NCBI GenBank assembly: GCA_024763435.1
Contig: JANTFN010000020.1
Coordinates: forward strand, 1-14,164
Length of the DNA stretch: 14,164 nucleotides
Source: Thermodesulfobacteriota bacterium
GTDB taxonomy: Bacteria > Desulfobacterota > S145-22
Direction of reading: 5' to 3'
In this document: positions 1-7,745 of the stretch, piece by piece
How positions within the stretch are numbered: the first letter of the stretch is position 1
Layout of the letters: each line of letters starts with the position of its first letter
Notes under the pieces: generated by a model
Databases searched by the model: none
Told to the model about the DNA's origin: nothing
What the model saw: the letters and a program-made list of their open reading frames with translations, nothing else
Position numbers and translations under genes: made by a program

Positions 1-1
1 T

Positions 2-529
2 TCTCAGGCCGTTGTGGCGGACGCCACGGACAAAGAGGCCCTTATCAGCCTTGGTGTGGGAGAGGTTGACGACGCGATTGTCGCTATCGGCCAGCCCATG
101 GCAGCCAGTATCCTTGCCACCCTTTACCTTCGGGAGATGGGAATTGGAAACATTGTCGTCAAGGCCATCAGTACCGACCACGCGAAGATCCTCGAAAAAA
201 TCGGGGCGAATGAAGTCATTTTCGCGGAGCGCGAAATGGCCATTAAGGTGGCCAACAGCCTGACTTCTCATAATATCATCGATTTTCTCCCCCTTGCTCC
301 CGAATACGGCATCATGGAGGTCGCTCCCCCCGTGGAGTTTATCGGAAAGACGCTCGGGGGAATTGATCTGAGAAAAAAATACAAGGTCCAGGTTGTTGCT
401 ATCAAGCAGCTCATCCCGGAAAAGATGATTATGGTTCCCGGGGCTGATTTTGTCATCAAAGACAGTGACGTCCTTGTGGTCATGGGAGAGGACAAAAATC
501 TCGAGGCCCTCCAGAAAAAGAAGCTATAA
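2..529 (+). CDS. ktrA: KtrA/TrkA-family K+ channel regulatory subunit (5' partial)
   Basis: Cytoplasmic RCK protein that forms a nucleotide-gated ring on a KtrB/TrkH potassium channel. The gene runs off the left edge: the frame is open to base 2, and about 45 N-terminal residues, including the Rossmann glycine motif, would lie outside, given the usual length of about 220 residues. The visible 175 residues begin at the end of a Rossmann strand (VVADATD, with the acidic residues typical of an RCK_N domain), continue through DAIVAIG and IVVKAISTDHAKILEKIGANEVI, which are classic KtrA segments, and end with an RCK_C (TrkA_C) domain from about visible residue 95 (EVAPPVEFIGKTLGGIDLRKKY; GADFVIKDSDVLVVMG). 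A GTG at base 14 could be mistaken for a start but is internal to the Rossmann fold. dgt starts 7 bp downstream. The matching channel subunit, ktrB, is on the opposite strand at 2672-4039. The single-RCK organisation fits KtrA rather than the double-RCK TrkA, but the missing N-terminus prevents a firm choice. Confidence 0.9.
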   Translation, partial: SQAVVADATDKEALISLGVGEVDDAIVAIGQPMAASILATLYLREMGIGNIVVKAISTDHAKILEKIGANEVIFAEREMAIKVANSLTSHNIIDFLPLAPEYGIMEVAPPVEFIGKTLGGIDLRKKYKVQVVAIKQLIPEKMIMVPGADFVIKDSDVLVVMGEDKNLEALQKKKL

Positions 530-536
530 CCCTGTC

Positions 537-1583
537 ATGAAAACGATACGCGAAATCCTTGAAGCAAAGGAACTTAAAATTCTCTCACCAGCTGCCACGC
601 TCAGCAGCGCGACGCGGGGGAGGTTACGCCCGGAACCGAAAGACGCTGTGCGCCCCGCCTTTCAGCATGACCGGGACCGAATCATTCACAGCAAGTCATT
701 CCGGCGTCTGAAACATAAAACACAGGTTTTTCTCTCTCCCGCGGGGGATCACTACCGCACCCGGCTCACGCATACCCTTGAGGTCTCCCAGATTGCCCGA
801 ACCATTTCAAAGGCCCTGGGACTCAACGAGGATTTAACCGAGGCGATTGCCCTGGGGCACGACCTTGGGCATACCCCCTTCGGTCACGCGGGTGAAAATG
901 TTCTGAACGAAATCGTTCCAGGGGGATTCCGGCACTACGAGCAGAGCCTGCGCGTGGTGGATATTCTTGAAAAAAACGGCAGGGGTCTGAATCTCACCTA
1001 CGAGGTCCGCGACGGCATCCTGAAACATTCCAAGGGACTTGGCGCCATTATCCCGAGAAAGGAAGACCAGCTTCCGGTAACGCTGGAAGGCCAGGTTGTC
1101 CGAATCGCCGATGTCGTTGCCTACATCAACCACGACCTCGATGACGCGCTGCGCAGCGGCATTCTCAAGCCGGGAGATATCCCGGAAGATATTCTGACTG
1201 GCATGGGCAAAACCCATTCCAGCCGAATCAACACCCTGGTCACAGATATTATCAGCGTCTGTCTCGCGCAAGCCCCCCTGACATTCATCTGTTTCTCTCC
1301 CCACATGGAAACCCTCACCGAGGCCCTGCGGTCCTTTCTTTATAAAAGCGTCTATACCAGCCCCAGGGTTGCCGCTGATTTTAAAAAGTCATCCAGAATC
1401 CTGAAGGATCTCTACGCCTACTTTCTCGAGGATCCGTCCCGTCTGCCATCGGAAATGGTTGAGAGCACCAAAAACGGCCCGGACACGCGGCGTGTCTGTG
1501 ATTTTATTGCCGGGATGACGGATCAATACGCCCTTCAGCTCTATCAAAAGATTTTCATGCCCCACCCCTGGATGATTTATTAA
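537..1583 (+). CDS. dgt: dGTP triphosphohydrolase-like HD-domain dNTPase
   Basis: Predicted cytoplasmic dNTP triphosphohydrolase (dNTP to deoxynucleoside plus triphosphate), acting in dNTP pool control. The ATG at 537 gives 348 residues beginning MKTIREILEAKELKILSP, which matches the usual N-terminus of the dgt-like family; the frame extends upstream into ktrA, but that part is not family-like. The signature segment FRRLKHKTQVF is at residues 55-65. The HD metal site is seen as H79, H108-D109 within HDLGHTPFGH (108-117), and D192 in the segment ADVVAYINHDLDDA. The length suits the short bacterial dgt-like proteins rather than the 505-residue E. coli Dgt. No clear Shine-Dalgarno precedes the ATG, and the start lies 7 bp after the ktrA stop, so translation may be coupled to ktrA. 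tsaD follows after 48 bp. Which dNTP it prefers cannot be read from the sequence. Confidence 0.93.
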   Translation: MKTIREILEAKELKILSPAATLSSATRGRLRPEPKDAVRPAFQHDRDRIIHSKSFRRLKHKTQVFLSPAGDHYRTRLTHTLEVSQIARTISKALGLNEDLTEAIALGHDLGHTPFGHAGENVLNEIVPGGFRHYEQSLRVVDILEKNGRGLNLTYEVRDGILKHSKGLGAIIPRKEDQLPVTLEGQVVRIADVVAYINHDLDDALRSGILKPGDIPEDILTGMGKTHSSRINTLVTDIISVCLAQAPLTFICFSPHMETLTEALRSFLYKSVYTSPRVAADFKKSSRILKDLYAYFLEDPSRLPSEMVESTKNGPDTRRVCDFIAGMTDQYALQLYQKIFMPHPWMIY

Positions 1584-1631
1584 GATGGTTCTACCCCAAA
1601 AACCGGCCATGTCCGCCAAAAAGGCCCTCCC

Positions 1632-2675
1632 ATGATTGTCCTGGGAATTGAATCTTCCTGCGACGAAACAGCCGCCGCGGTTTATGACACCTCAAAGGGA
1701 CTGCTTGCCAGTGTTGTCCGGTCTCAGATAGCCGACCACGCCCCCTATGGCGGGGTTATTCCGGAACTGGCCGCGCGAAAACACCTTGAAGCCATCATTC
1801 CCGTTACCCGGGAGGCCATACAACAGGCCGGTCTCAGTCTGGCCGAGACTGACGGAATTGCCGCGACCTACACCCCCGGTCTGATCGGTGCCCTGCTGGT
1901 AGGCCTGTCTTTCGCGAAGGCGCTTGCCTGGTCACTTCACTGTCCCTTTATCGGGGTTCACCACCTTGAAGGGCATCTTCTCTCGCCCTTTCTGGATACG
2001 GCGGTTACAGCCCCGTCTTTTCCGTTTATCGCGCTGATTGTCTCCGGGGGCCATACCAGCCTGTACAAGGTCTCGGATTTTGGAAACTATCATCTCCTCG
2101 GTAAAACCGTGGATGATGCGGCAGGCGAGGCCCTGGACAAAGCGGGAAAACTCCTGGGCCTCCCCTACCCAGGCGGCATGGCCATTGACACCCTGACAAG
2201 GGAAGCGGGCAACCGTAACGCCTATGACTTCCCTATCGGTTTGAATCAGCGCGACAACCTGAATTTCAGTTTCAGCGGTCTGAAAACATCTCTTGTCTAT
2301 CGGCTTAAAAAAATGGGGCTGGTTCCCCGCAGCGGCATGGTGCCGCCAATCGACCCGCCTCTCCTTCAGGACCTGGCAGCCTCCTACCAGGAAGCCGTGG
2401 TCTCGGCCCTGATCCGGAAGGCCTCTTTCGCCCTTCAGGAAACCGGCCTGGCGGATCTGGTTGTTACGGGCGGCGTAGCCTCCAATCATCGGCTGCGCGA
2501 GCGGCTTGTCAAAAAAGCAGAAAAAGAGGGCGTTCGCATTATATTTCCTGACAAGGCGTATTGTACGGACAATGCGGCCATGATAGCGTTTGCGGGAACC
2601 CTCCGTTTGAAGGCAGGTCAGCGGCATGACCTGTCCCTGAATGCTGTTTCACGCCTGCCTTTGGAGTCTATCTAA
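1632..2675 (+). CDS. tsaD: tRNA N6-adenosine threonylcarbamoyltransferase TsaD
   Basis: Transfers the threonylcarbamoyl group from TC-AMP to A37 of ANN-decoding tRNAs (t6A), working with TsaB, TsaE and TsaC, none of which is in the window. It has 347 residues, the normal family length, and begins MIVLGIESSCDETAAAVYD, the family's ASKHA phosphate-1 motif. The metal-binding HHLEGH motif gives H111 and H115, the same numbering as in E. coli, and D313 in CTDNAAM is the third ligand. SGGHT (138-142), the segment around FSFSGLK (212-218) and VTGGVASN (278-285) complete the fold. AAGG 7 bp before the ATG at 1632 is a plausible ribosome site. It is the third gene of the ktrA-dgt-tsaD run, and its stop codon overlaps the ktrB stop codon on the other strand by 4 bp, leaving no room for an intergenic terminator. 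Confidence 0.98.
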   Translation: MIVLGIESSCDETAAAVYDTSKGLLASVVRSQIADHAPYGGVIPELAARKHLEAIIPVTREAIQQAGLSLAETDGIAATYTPGLIGALLVGLSFAKALAWSLHCPFIGVHHLEGHLLSPFLDTAVTAPSFPFIALIVSGGHTSLYKVSDFGNYHLLGKTVDDAAGEALDKAGKLLGLPYPGGMAIDTLTREAGNRNAYDFPIGLNQRDNLNFSFSGLKTSLVYRLKKMGLVPRSGMVPPIDPPLLQDLAASYQEAVVSALIRKASFALQETGLADLVVTGGVASNHRLRERLVKKAEKEGVRIIFPDKAYCTDNAAMIAFAGTLRLKAGQRHDLSLNAVSRLPLESI

Positions 2676-4039
2676 CCCACCATTACCTGCTCTTCCGCGA
2701 AACGGAAATGTTCTTCTTCCTGTGGGTGAATGGAAAAAGCTACCGTCGCCGGGCCAACCCGCCCGAGATACATGACAATGACAAGAATCAGCTTGCTTGC
2801 AGCGGACAACGCCGACGTAATCCCCGTAGACAGCCCCACCGTTCCAAAGGCTGAAACAACTTCAAATAACCCGTTCATCAGGTGCCATCGCGACTGGCCA
2901 AAGGGAACGCCCCAGCTTTCTATCCCCATCACAAGCAATGTGGCGGCAAAAACCGTCGCAAAGGACAGAAAGGTAATGACAATAACCCGGTCGGTAACGC
3001 CCTGCGGGAGTGTGCGCCGCAGGATAAAAACACGCCGGTGGCCGCGTATCCGCCGCCAGATCAGCAGCAGCAAAACCATAAACGCACTGGTCTTAATTCC
3101 ACCCCCGCATGATCCGGGGGAGGCGCCCACAAACATCAAAAAAACCGTCAAAAACAGGGTCGCGTGCGTGAGTTTTGCGTAATCAAGCGTGTTAAACCCC
3201 GCCGTTCGCGCCGTCACGGACTGGAAAAAGGCCGCGAGAATTTTCCCCTTTACCGGCAGAGCAGCCATCTGGTTCGGGAATTCCGCAATAAAAATTACCG
3301 CGGCCCCGAACACAATAAGCCCCCCCGTGGCGATTAAAACAACCTTGGAATGCAGGGCAAGCTTCCGCTTCCGCTGAAACAGCGCGGGGAGATCTATTAA
3401 AACCAGAAAACCCAGCCCACCAAGGACAATAAGAGCCATGAAAACCAGGTTGATACCGATATTATTCTGATAGCGGACAAGGCTGTCCGGAAACAGGGAA
3501 AACCCCGCGTTGCAAAAGGCGGAGACGGAATGAAATACCGCCAGATAAATCGCCCTGGGAAGGGGAAAATCCCCTGAAAAAAGCCAGGCCAGGGAAAAGG
3601 CGCCAAGGGCTTCAATACTGAAAGTAAGGATAAAAATAGCCTTGAGCATCCCCCCGAAATCCCTGAAAGGGGAATGGCTGAAACTGTCATGAATGGCCAT
3701 CCGCCCTTTAAAAGATATCTTTTTCCCCAGAAGAAGCATGAAAAAAACAGAAAAAGTCATGATTCCAAGGCCGCCAATCTGAATCAGGGCAAGGATAACA
3801 ATCTGTCCAAAAAGGGTAAATTTAGCCCCCGTATCGACCACAATAAGGCCGGTCACGCATACGGCGGATGTGGACGTAAAGAGGGCATCGATAAAAGAAA
3901 CATGCGGGCCCCGGGCGCTCACCGGCAGCCAGAGAAAAAAGGCACCCACAAAAATCGTCAGCGCAAATCCCAGCAGGAGATAATGTGCGGGCTGTAATGA
4001 AAACCGCTTAACGAATGATTCTTTCCTCGACGTATCCAA
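2672..4039 (-). CDS. ktrB: KtrB/TrkH-family potassium channel subunit
   Basis: Integral membrane K+ translocating subunit with four M1-P-M2 repeats. All four pore loops are visible with their filter glycines: SAVCVTGL (G64), FCNAGF (G179), ARTAGF (G281) and AFGTVGLS (G402). The segment VGASPGSCGGGIKTS (304-318) matches the third-repeat M2 gating loop of KtrB. The length of 455 residues fits KtrB, as does the single-RCK partner gene at the left of the window. The only start codon between an in-frame stop (which doubles as the ychF stop) and the first membrane helix is TTG at 4039, giving an N-terminus of MDTSRKESFVKRFSLQPAHY. AAGGG, 9 bp upstream and overlapping the ychF stop, could be the ribosome site. 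The gene follows ychF by 12 bp, so the two are probably co-transcribed. The function as a K+ (or K+/Na+) transporter is secure; the name TrkH would also be acceptable. Confidence 0.93.
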   Translation of the reverse strand: MDTSRKESFVKRFSLQPAHYLLLGFALTIFVGAFFLWLPVSARGPHVSFIDALFTSTSAVCVTGLIVVDTGAKFTLFGQIVILALIQIGGLGIMTFSVFFMLLLGKKISFKGRMAIHDSFSHSPFRDFGGMLKAIFILTFSIEALGAFSLAWLFSGDFPLPRAIYLAVFHSVSAFCNAGFSLFPDSLVRYQNNIGINLVFMALIVLGGLGFLVLIDLPALFQRKRKLALHSKVVLIATGGLIVFGAAVIFIAEFPNQMAALPVKGKILAAFFQSVTARTAGFNTLDYAKLTHATLFLTVFLMFVGASPGSCGGGIKTSAFMVLLLLIWRRIRGHRRVFILRRTLPQGVTDRVIVITFLSFATVFAATLLVMGIESWGVPFGQSRWHLMNGLFEVVSAFGTVGLSTGITSALSAASKLILVIVMYLGRVGPATVAFSIHPQEEEHFRFAEEQVMVG

Positions 4040-4043
4040 CCTG

Positions 4044-4053
4044 AAGGGCCCTT
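4044..4053 (-). promoter_or_regulatory. Palindromic ribosome-binding region of ktrB
   Basis: The 10 bases AAGGGCCCTT form a perfect palindrome in the 12-bp gap between the ychF stop codon and the TTG start of ktrB. On the - strand the left half, AAGGG, is the only plausible Shine-Dalgarno for ktrB, 9 bp before the TTG, and it overlaps the ychF TAA. The palindrome has no loop, so it cannot fold on itself within one RNA. That the site plus the TTG start makes ktrB translation weak and coupled to ychF is inference. Confidence 0.4.
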
Positions 4054-5134
4054 ACACGTTAAATCTGAAGTTGATAATATCCCCGTCACGCACGGGATAT
4101 TCCTTCCCTTCAAGTCTCAGCAATCCCTTCTGGCGCGCGGCGGGGATGCTCCCAACCTCCATAAGGGTGTCATAGGAAATAATCTCCGCTTTAATGAAGC
4201 CCCGTTCGAAGTCCGAATGAATCGTGCCGGCCGCCTTGGCCGCCGGTAACGCCTCGGGAATTGTCCACGCCTTGACCTCATCTTCGCCGACGGTAAAAAA
4301 AGATATTTTCCCCAGTTTACGGTAACATAAGTGAATCAAGCGGGTCATCGCGCTTTCTTCAACCCCGAGGTCCTTCAAAAACAGGGCCGCATCCTCCGGT
4401 GACAGCTGGGCGATTTCCATTTCTATTTCGCCGGCAACCATAAAAAGGGCGTCTTCTAAAAAGGGGTATGTCGTCCGTATCCTTTCTGCCAGGGCATCCA
4501 GCGCTGTATCCCCAATCTGGTTTTCATGAATGTTCAGGGCAAGAATAAGGGGCCGCAGGGTCAGGAAATCAAATCCCCTCAGGCGCTGCTTCTCCGCCGG
4601 GGTAAACGAAAGCTGGTTCAGGAACGTCTCCGACTCGAGCGCTGACTGGCAATGTTTAAGGATAGCTGTTTCATCCTTTACGGGAAGGCCCCGTTTTGCG
4701 TCCTTTGCAAGGCGTTCCATACGTTTCTCGATAATCGACAGATCTGACAAAATCAGATCCGTGTGAAAACGCTCGATATCCCGTATCGGGTCCACTTTCC
4801 CCAGGGGATGGGGAAAGACGCTGTCCGGGAACGCCCTGACGACATGCACAAATGCCTCTATTCGCCCCACGGATTTCAAAAACGAACCGTCCATTTCGCG
4901 GTTCTGGCCGTCTTTGACAATCCCCGCAAAATCGAGGTATTCCATTTCCGCGTAGGTTGTTTTTTTGGGCTGATACATCTCACTCAGGCGGGTTACCCGA
5001 TCGTCCATTACCTTCACAACCTTGATATCCGGCCCCTGTCTTCCCGAACGCTGACCTTCGGACGATGTGCCGGTCAGCGCCTCAAAAAGGGTCGTTTTTC
5101 CGCAAAGCGGCAATCCTATAATTCCAATACGCAT
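4052..5134 (-). CDS. ychF: YchF/Ola1-family P-loop ATPase, divergent GTPase core
   Basis: OBG-family P-loop NTPase. YchF proteins prefer ATP, bind ribosomes and act in stress and translation control in the cytoplasm. It has 360 residues, the normal length. The P-loop is GLPLCGKTT (7-15), the G3 region is DFAG (68-71), the NxxE motif that replaces NKxD is NIHE (201-204), and the C-terminal TGS/DUF933 region (about 276-360) is strongly YchF-like: AWTIPEALPAAKAAGTIHSDF and the terminal segment KEYPVRDGDIINFRFNV. Departures from ordinary YchF are LC in place of NV in the P-loop and EMDGSF where most members have a glycine-rich GEGLG switch, which suggests a divergent paralogue. The ATG at 5134 has a clear ribosome site (AGAAGGA). 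ktrB follows 12 bp downstream. A 119-bp gap separates it from the cytochrome gene upstream, so it may have its own promoter, although I see no convincing one. Confidence 0.9.
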   Translation of the reverse strand: MRIGIIGLPLCGKTTLFEALTGTSSEGQRSGRQGPDIKVVKVMDDRVTRLSEMYQPKKTTYAEMEYLDFAGIVKDGQNREMDGSFLKSVGRIEAFVHVVRAFPDSVFPHPLGKVDPIRDIERFHTDLILSDLSIIEKRMERLAKDAKRGLPVKDETAILKHCQSALESETFLNQLSFTPAEKQRLRGFDFLTLRPLILALNIHENQIGDTALDALAERIRTTYPFLEDALFMVAGEIEMEIAQLSPEDAALFLKDLGVEESAMTRLIHLCYRKLGKISFFTVGEDEVKAWTIPEALPAAKAAGTIHSDFERGFIKAEIISYDTLMEVGSIPAARQKGLLRLEGKEYPVRDGDIINFRFNV

Positions 5135-5224
5135 GGTCCTTCTCTATCTCAAATTTAAGACAACTTCAAGGGTAAGGAAATAACCGAAAAGGCGAGAGGT
5201 CTTTTTTAATTTCAATCCCGTCAG

Positions 5225-5248
5225 ACTGTATCTCCCCCCGCTTACAGT
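5225..5248 (-). other. Inverted repeat just downstream of the cytochrome gene
   Basis: ACTGTA and TACAGT are exact inverted copies separated by 12 bases, starting 6 bp after the cytochrome stop codon on the - strand. A hairpin here could stabilise the mRNA 3' end. It lacks the following T-run of an intrinsic terminator, and a 6-bp stem with a 12-base loop is weak, so I do not call it a terminator. The rest of the 119-bp gap up to ychF shows nothing else I can support beyond the ychF ribosome site. Confidence 0.25.
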
Positions 5249-5253
5249 GGGTC

Positions 5254-6873
5254 TTATTTACCCATCACCGGCAATACGATCCGTTTCTCTGCCATATCTA
5301 CCACAGAAACCTGATATGCCTTGTCCTTGAGGAGGCGATTTACAAGCGCCTGCGAATACGGGCGATAACGCAGTTTCACAACCAGACGAACCTCTTTCCT
5401 TATTTCTTTCGGAACAGGAATGGTATAGCCGACAATCTCCATGCCTTTCGGCGGAATACTGTGATTCCACAAAAAATGGTCAATCTTCCAAGGCTTGATG
5501 GTATGCTGACCGTTGGCATCTACTGCATACGCATCAAATAATTTCGTATCCTGTTCAATCGTCCCTGATCCGTCCAGCGCCCCCGAGTGATAAAAGACCC
5601 GCCCGTCTTTGTCCCGCGCTTCTATATTCAGCCACATCTGCCTGATCTCCACGAGAGAAGTCGGGAGGTTATGCCCAGCGGCAACATTTTTGACCTTGAC
5701 CTTCAATTTGAGAAGCCGCCCCGGTACTGCCACTGCATCCGACACCTCAAGATCGAGCGATGCCGCGGTCTGAAGGCGGTGCATGATTTCTCGCGCGTGG
5801 TCCTGGTGCCCTTCACGCAACGCCATCGGGTAATTTCCTCCGAGAAACCAGTGGGGGAAAAAGGGGGTTCGTTCCGGTTTCAGGTCCGAGGCAGGCCCGC
5901 TCATCGTCGGTGGTGTCAGGGTCCGCGCCGCTTCCACAGCCTTTTCAACCGGCATCATATGACAATGCTGGCATTGTATTCCTTTCTGGGCGTAAACGGA
6001 ATGTTTCCACTCATCATAGGTACGCTCGAGGGGCAGGTTGGACGAAAAATGAAAGGCCTGGTGACAATCCGCACAAATCAGAGAGGTTGTGTGCAGTGGG
6101 GACAACACACCTTTGTGGGCAATCGTGTCGCAATTTTCATAAGGGCCTCTTTTGACTTTTCCGGGAGATAGTGTAAACGCGCCGTTTCCGGGTTCTCCCG
6201 CGGGCGACTGGCGTCCATGGCTTCCCGAGATGCTATGGCAGACATCACACTGAACACCAAAGGTAGAAACCAGGTCCGTATCTTCTGAAAAAACATCTTC
6301 CGCCTTTGTGACATCTTCAGTTACAAGCCCTGCGGGGGTATGACACCCAATACAGAACTTGTCTGTCTTCCCGCCTGTTTCCTCGGATCCCATGGCCATC
6401 AGCGCGCGCCAGACCGGATCAGTAAAGGCCGCGGCATGCATGGAGCCCTGCCACTCACTGTATATCTTTTTGTGGCACGTGCCACATTCAGGGGCGCCTG
6501 AAAAATTATCCAGGGAAGCCGGAACCTCGCCATCCACCTGGATAAGAGCGGGATAAAAAGGATACGTCGGCGTCTCCGGTAACGCCTCTTCTGTTTTCTG
6601 TACCGTTTCGCCGGGTTTGGCTAGCGGCGGTTTATTCCCTGTCTCTCCCGCATCCGGCGGCGGAGCCGGAGGCTCCTGCTGCCCGGCGGGCGTTTTTTCA
6701 GGCGAAACCTGTCCGGGCTTTGGTAATACCGCCGGCTTTAATGGCGGCGAGGCCTGCTCTTCCACGGAGGGGACTACCGGTTTCGGTATTTCTGTCAGCG
6801 TTGCGCCAGTTCCTCGCCCGGGCAAAAGAAATAACGCCGCACCCATCACAAGTGCCAAATAAGCTGCCTTCAT
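5254..6873 (-). CDS. Secreted pentaheme c-type cytochrome with proline-rich linker
   Basis: Predicted periplasmic or cell-surface electron-transfer protein. The 539 residues start with a Sec signal peptide (hydrophobic residues 3-17, probable cleavage near GTGA at 21-24). There is no lipobox cysteine, so it is not a lipoprotein. Residues about 28-105 are a low-complexity Pro/Lys/Glu/Ala linker. Five CxxCH haem c sites follow: CGTCH 130-134, CIGCH 174-178, CDVCH 209-213, CADCH 267-271 and CQHCH 301-305. The spacing and the first-haem context (a Trp-rich EWQGSMHAAAF after the CGTCH) resemble the cytochrome c554-type multihaem fold. A haem-free C-terminal region (about 360-539) is predicted to be beta-rich and contains AGHNLPTSLVEIRQMWL. 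The redox partner and substrate are unknown; its neighbours (nfo, sufB) do not reveal them. The ATG at 6873 has GAGGGAG as ribosome site, embedded in the end of nfo only 3 bp away, which indicates coupled translation. Confidence 0.9.
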   Translation of the reverse strand: MKAAYLALVMGAALFLLPGRGTGATLTEIPKPVVPSVEEQASPPLKPAVLPKPGQVSPEKTPAGQQEPPAPPPDAGETGNKPPLAKPGETVQKTEEALPETPTYPFYPALIQVDGEVPASLDNFSGAPECGTCHKKIYSEWQGSMHAAAFTDPVWRALMAMGSEETGGKTDKFCIGCHTPAGLVTEDVTKAEDVFSEDTDLVSTFGVQCDVCHSISGSHGRQSPAGEPGNGAFTLSPGKVKRGPYENCDTIAHKGVLSPLHTTSLICADCHQAFHFSSNLPLERTYDEWKHSVYAQKGIQCQHCHMMPVEKAVEAARTLTPPTMSGPASDLKPERTPFFPHWFLGGNYPMALREGHQDHAREIMHRLQTAASLDLEVSDAVAVPGRLLKLKVKVKNVAAGHNLPTSLVEIRQMWLNIEARDKDGRVFYHSGALDGSGTIEQDTKLFDAYAVDANGQHTIKPWKIDHFLWNHSIPPKGMEIVGYTIPVPKEIRKEVRLVVKLRYRPYSQALVNRLLKDKAYQVSVVDMAEKRIVLPVMGK

Positions 6874-6876
6874 TTT

Positions 6877-7737
6877 CTACTCCCTCATCAGTTTTCGAAG
6901 CAATGACACATTAATCACGTCCATTTCAATCTGGGTTTCAGGGTCTGTCTTCGGAGTTTCAAGAATAAAGGGGAGAGATACCAGGCGCGCATCATTGAGA
7001 AAATAGGCGAATGCCTGCTCCCCTATCTGTCCTCTCCCGATATGTTCATGCCGGTCCACCCTTGATCCCAGTTCTTTTTTTGAATCATTAACATGAAGGG
7101 CCTTCAGGCGTTCAAGGCCTATAATATCATCAAACGCATGCAATGTTTTGTCATACGCTTCTCTGTCGCGGATATCGTACCCCGCCGCGAAGATATGGCA
7201 GGTATCAAGACAGACCCCCATCCTTTCGGGAACAGCTGCCTCGTCGAGAATATCGCGCAGGTGTTCAAATTTGTACCCCAATTGCGTTCCCTGACCCGCG
7301 GTTGTCTCGACCAGCACCGCCACATGGCTGGTTCCGGATTCAAGAAGCGCGAGACGAATGGCCTTGCCAACCTGCTTGATTCCTTCCGCTTCCCCGCTTC
7401 CCCGATGCGCCCCGGGATGCATGACAAGCCACGGAATTCTCAGGGCTTCGCATCGTGAAAGTTCCTCTTCAAATGCCGCTAGTGACCGCTCAAACAATCC
7501 GCGTTCAGGGGACGCCAGATTTATCAGATAGCTGTCGTGCGCGATGACAGAGGTTATTCCCGTCTCTTCCCTGCGCCGGGAAAACCTCTCTTTCTCTTTA
7601 TCCTCAAGGGGTTTTGAACGCCACTGGCTGGCATTTTTCGTAAAAATCTGAATAGCGTCGAGCCCCAGGGCATCTCCTCTGTCCAGGGCCCTGGACACCC
7701 CTCCCGCAGCTGACATGTGCGCGCCTATTTCAGGCAT
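6877..7737 (-). CDS. nfo: Endonuclease IV (AP endonuclease, DNA base-excision repair)
   Basis: Cleaves the phosphodiester 5' of abasic sites in DNA with a trinuclear zinc centre. The 286 residues form a TIM barrel starting MPEIGAHMSAAGG, the standard family N-terminus. All nine zinc ligands known from E. coli Nfo can be placed: H67, H107, E144, D178, H181, H215, D228, H230 and E260, in the motifs IAHDSYL, MHPGAHRGSG, VETTAGQG, CLDTCHIFAAGYD, LHVNDSK, DRHEHIG and ILETPK. The ATG at 7737 has AAGGGA as ribosome site, directly after the sufB stop 8 bp upstream. The cytochrome gene begins 3 bp downstream. It sits in the middle of a probable operon with Fe-S assembly genes, but nothing in the sequence says the link is functional. 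Confidence 0.98.
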   Translation of the reverse strand: MPEIGAHMSAAGGVSRALDRGDALGLDAIQIFTKNASQWRSKPLEDKEKERFSRRREETGITSVIAHDSYLINLASPERGLFERSLAAFEEELSRCEALRIPWLVMHPGAHRGSGEAEGIKQVGKAIRLALLESGTSHVAVLVETTAGQGTQLGYKFEHLRDILDEAAVPERMGVCLDTCHIFAAGYDIRDREAYDKTLHAFDDIIGLERLKALHVNDSKKELGSRVDRHEHIGRGQIGEQAFAYFLNDARLVSLPFILETPKTDPETQIEMDVINVSLLRKLMRE

Positions 7738-7745
7738 TTCATCCC

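Noticed and set aside
450..536. Upstream in-frame extension of dgt inside ktrA.
   Set aside because: The extra 29 residues are an out-of-frame reading of ktrA; the family N-terminus begins at the ATG at 537.
1932..2627. 231-codon open frame on the - strand, antisense to tsaD.
   Set aside because: tsaD on the + strand is fully supported by motifs; the antisense translation has no family features.
5587..6171. 194-codon open frame on the + strand, antisense to the cytochrome gene.
   Set aside because: It is a shadow of the cytochrome coding sequence, whose CxxCH sites are clear.
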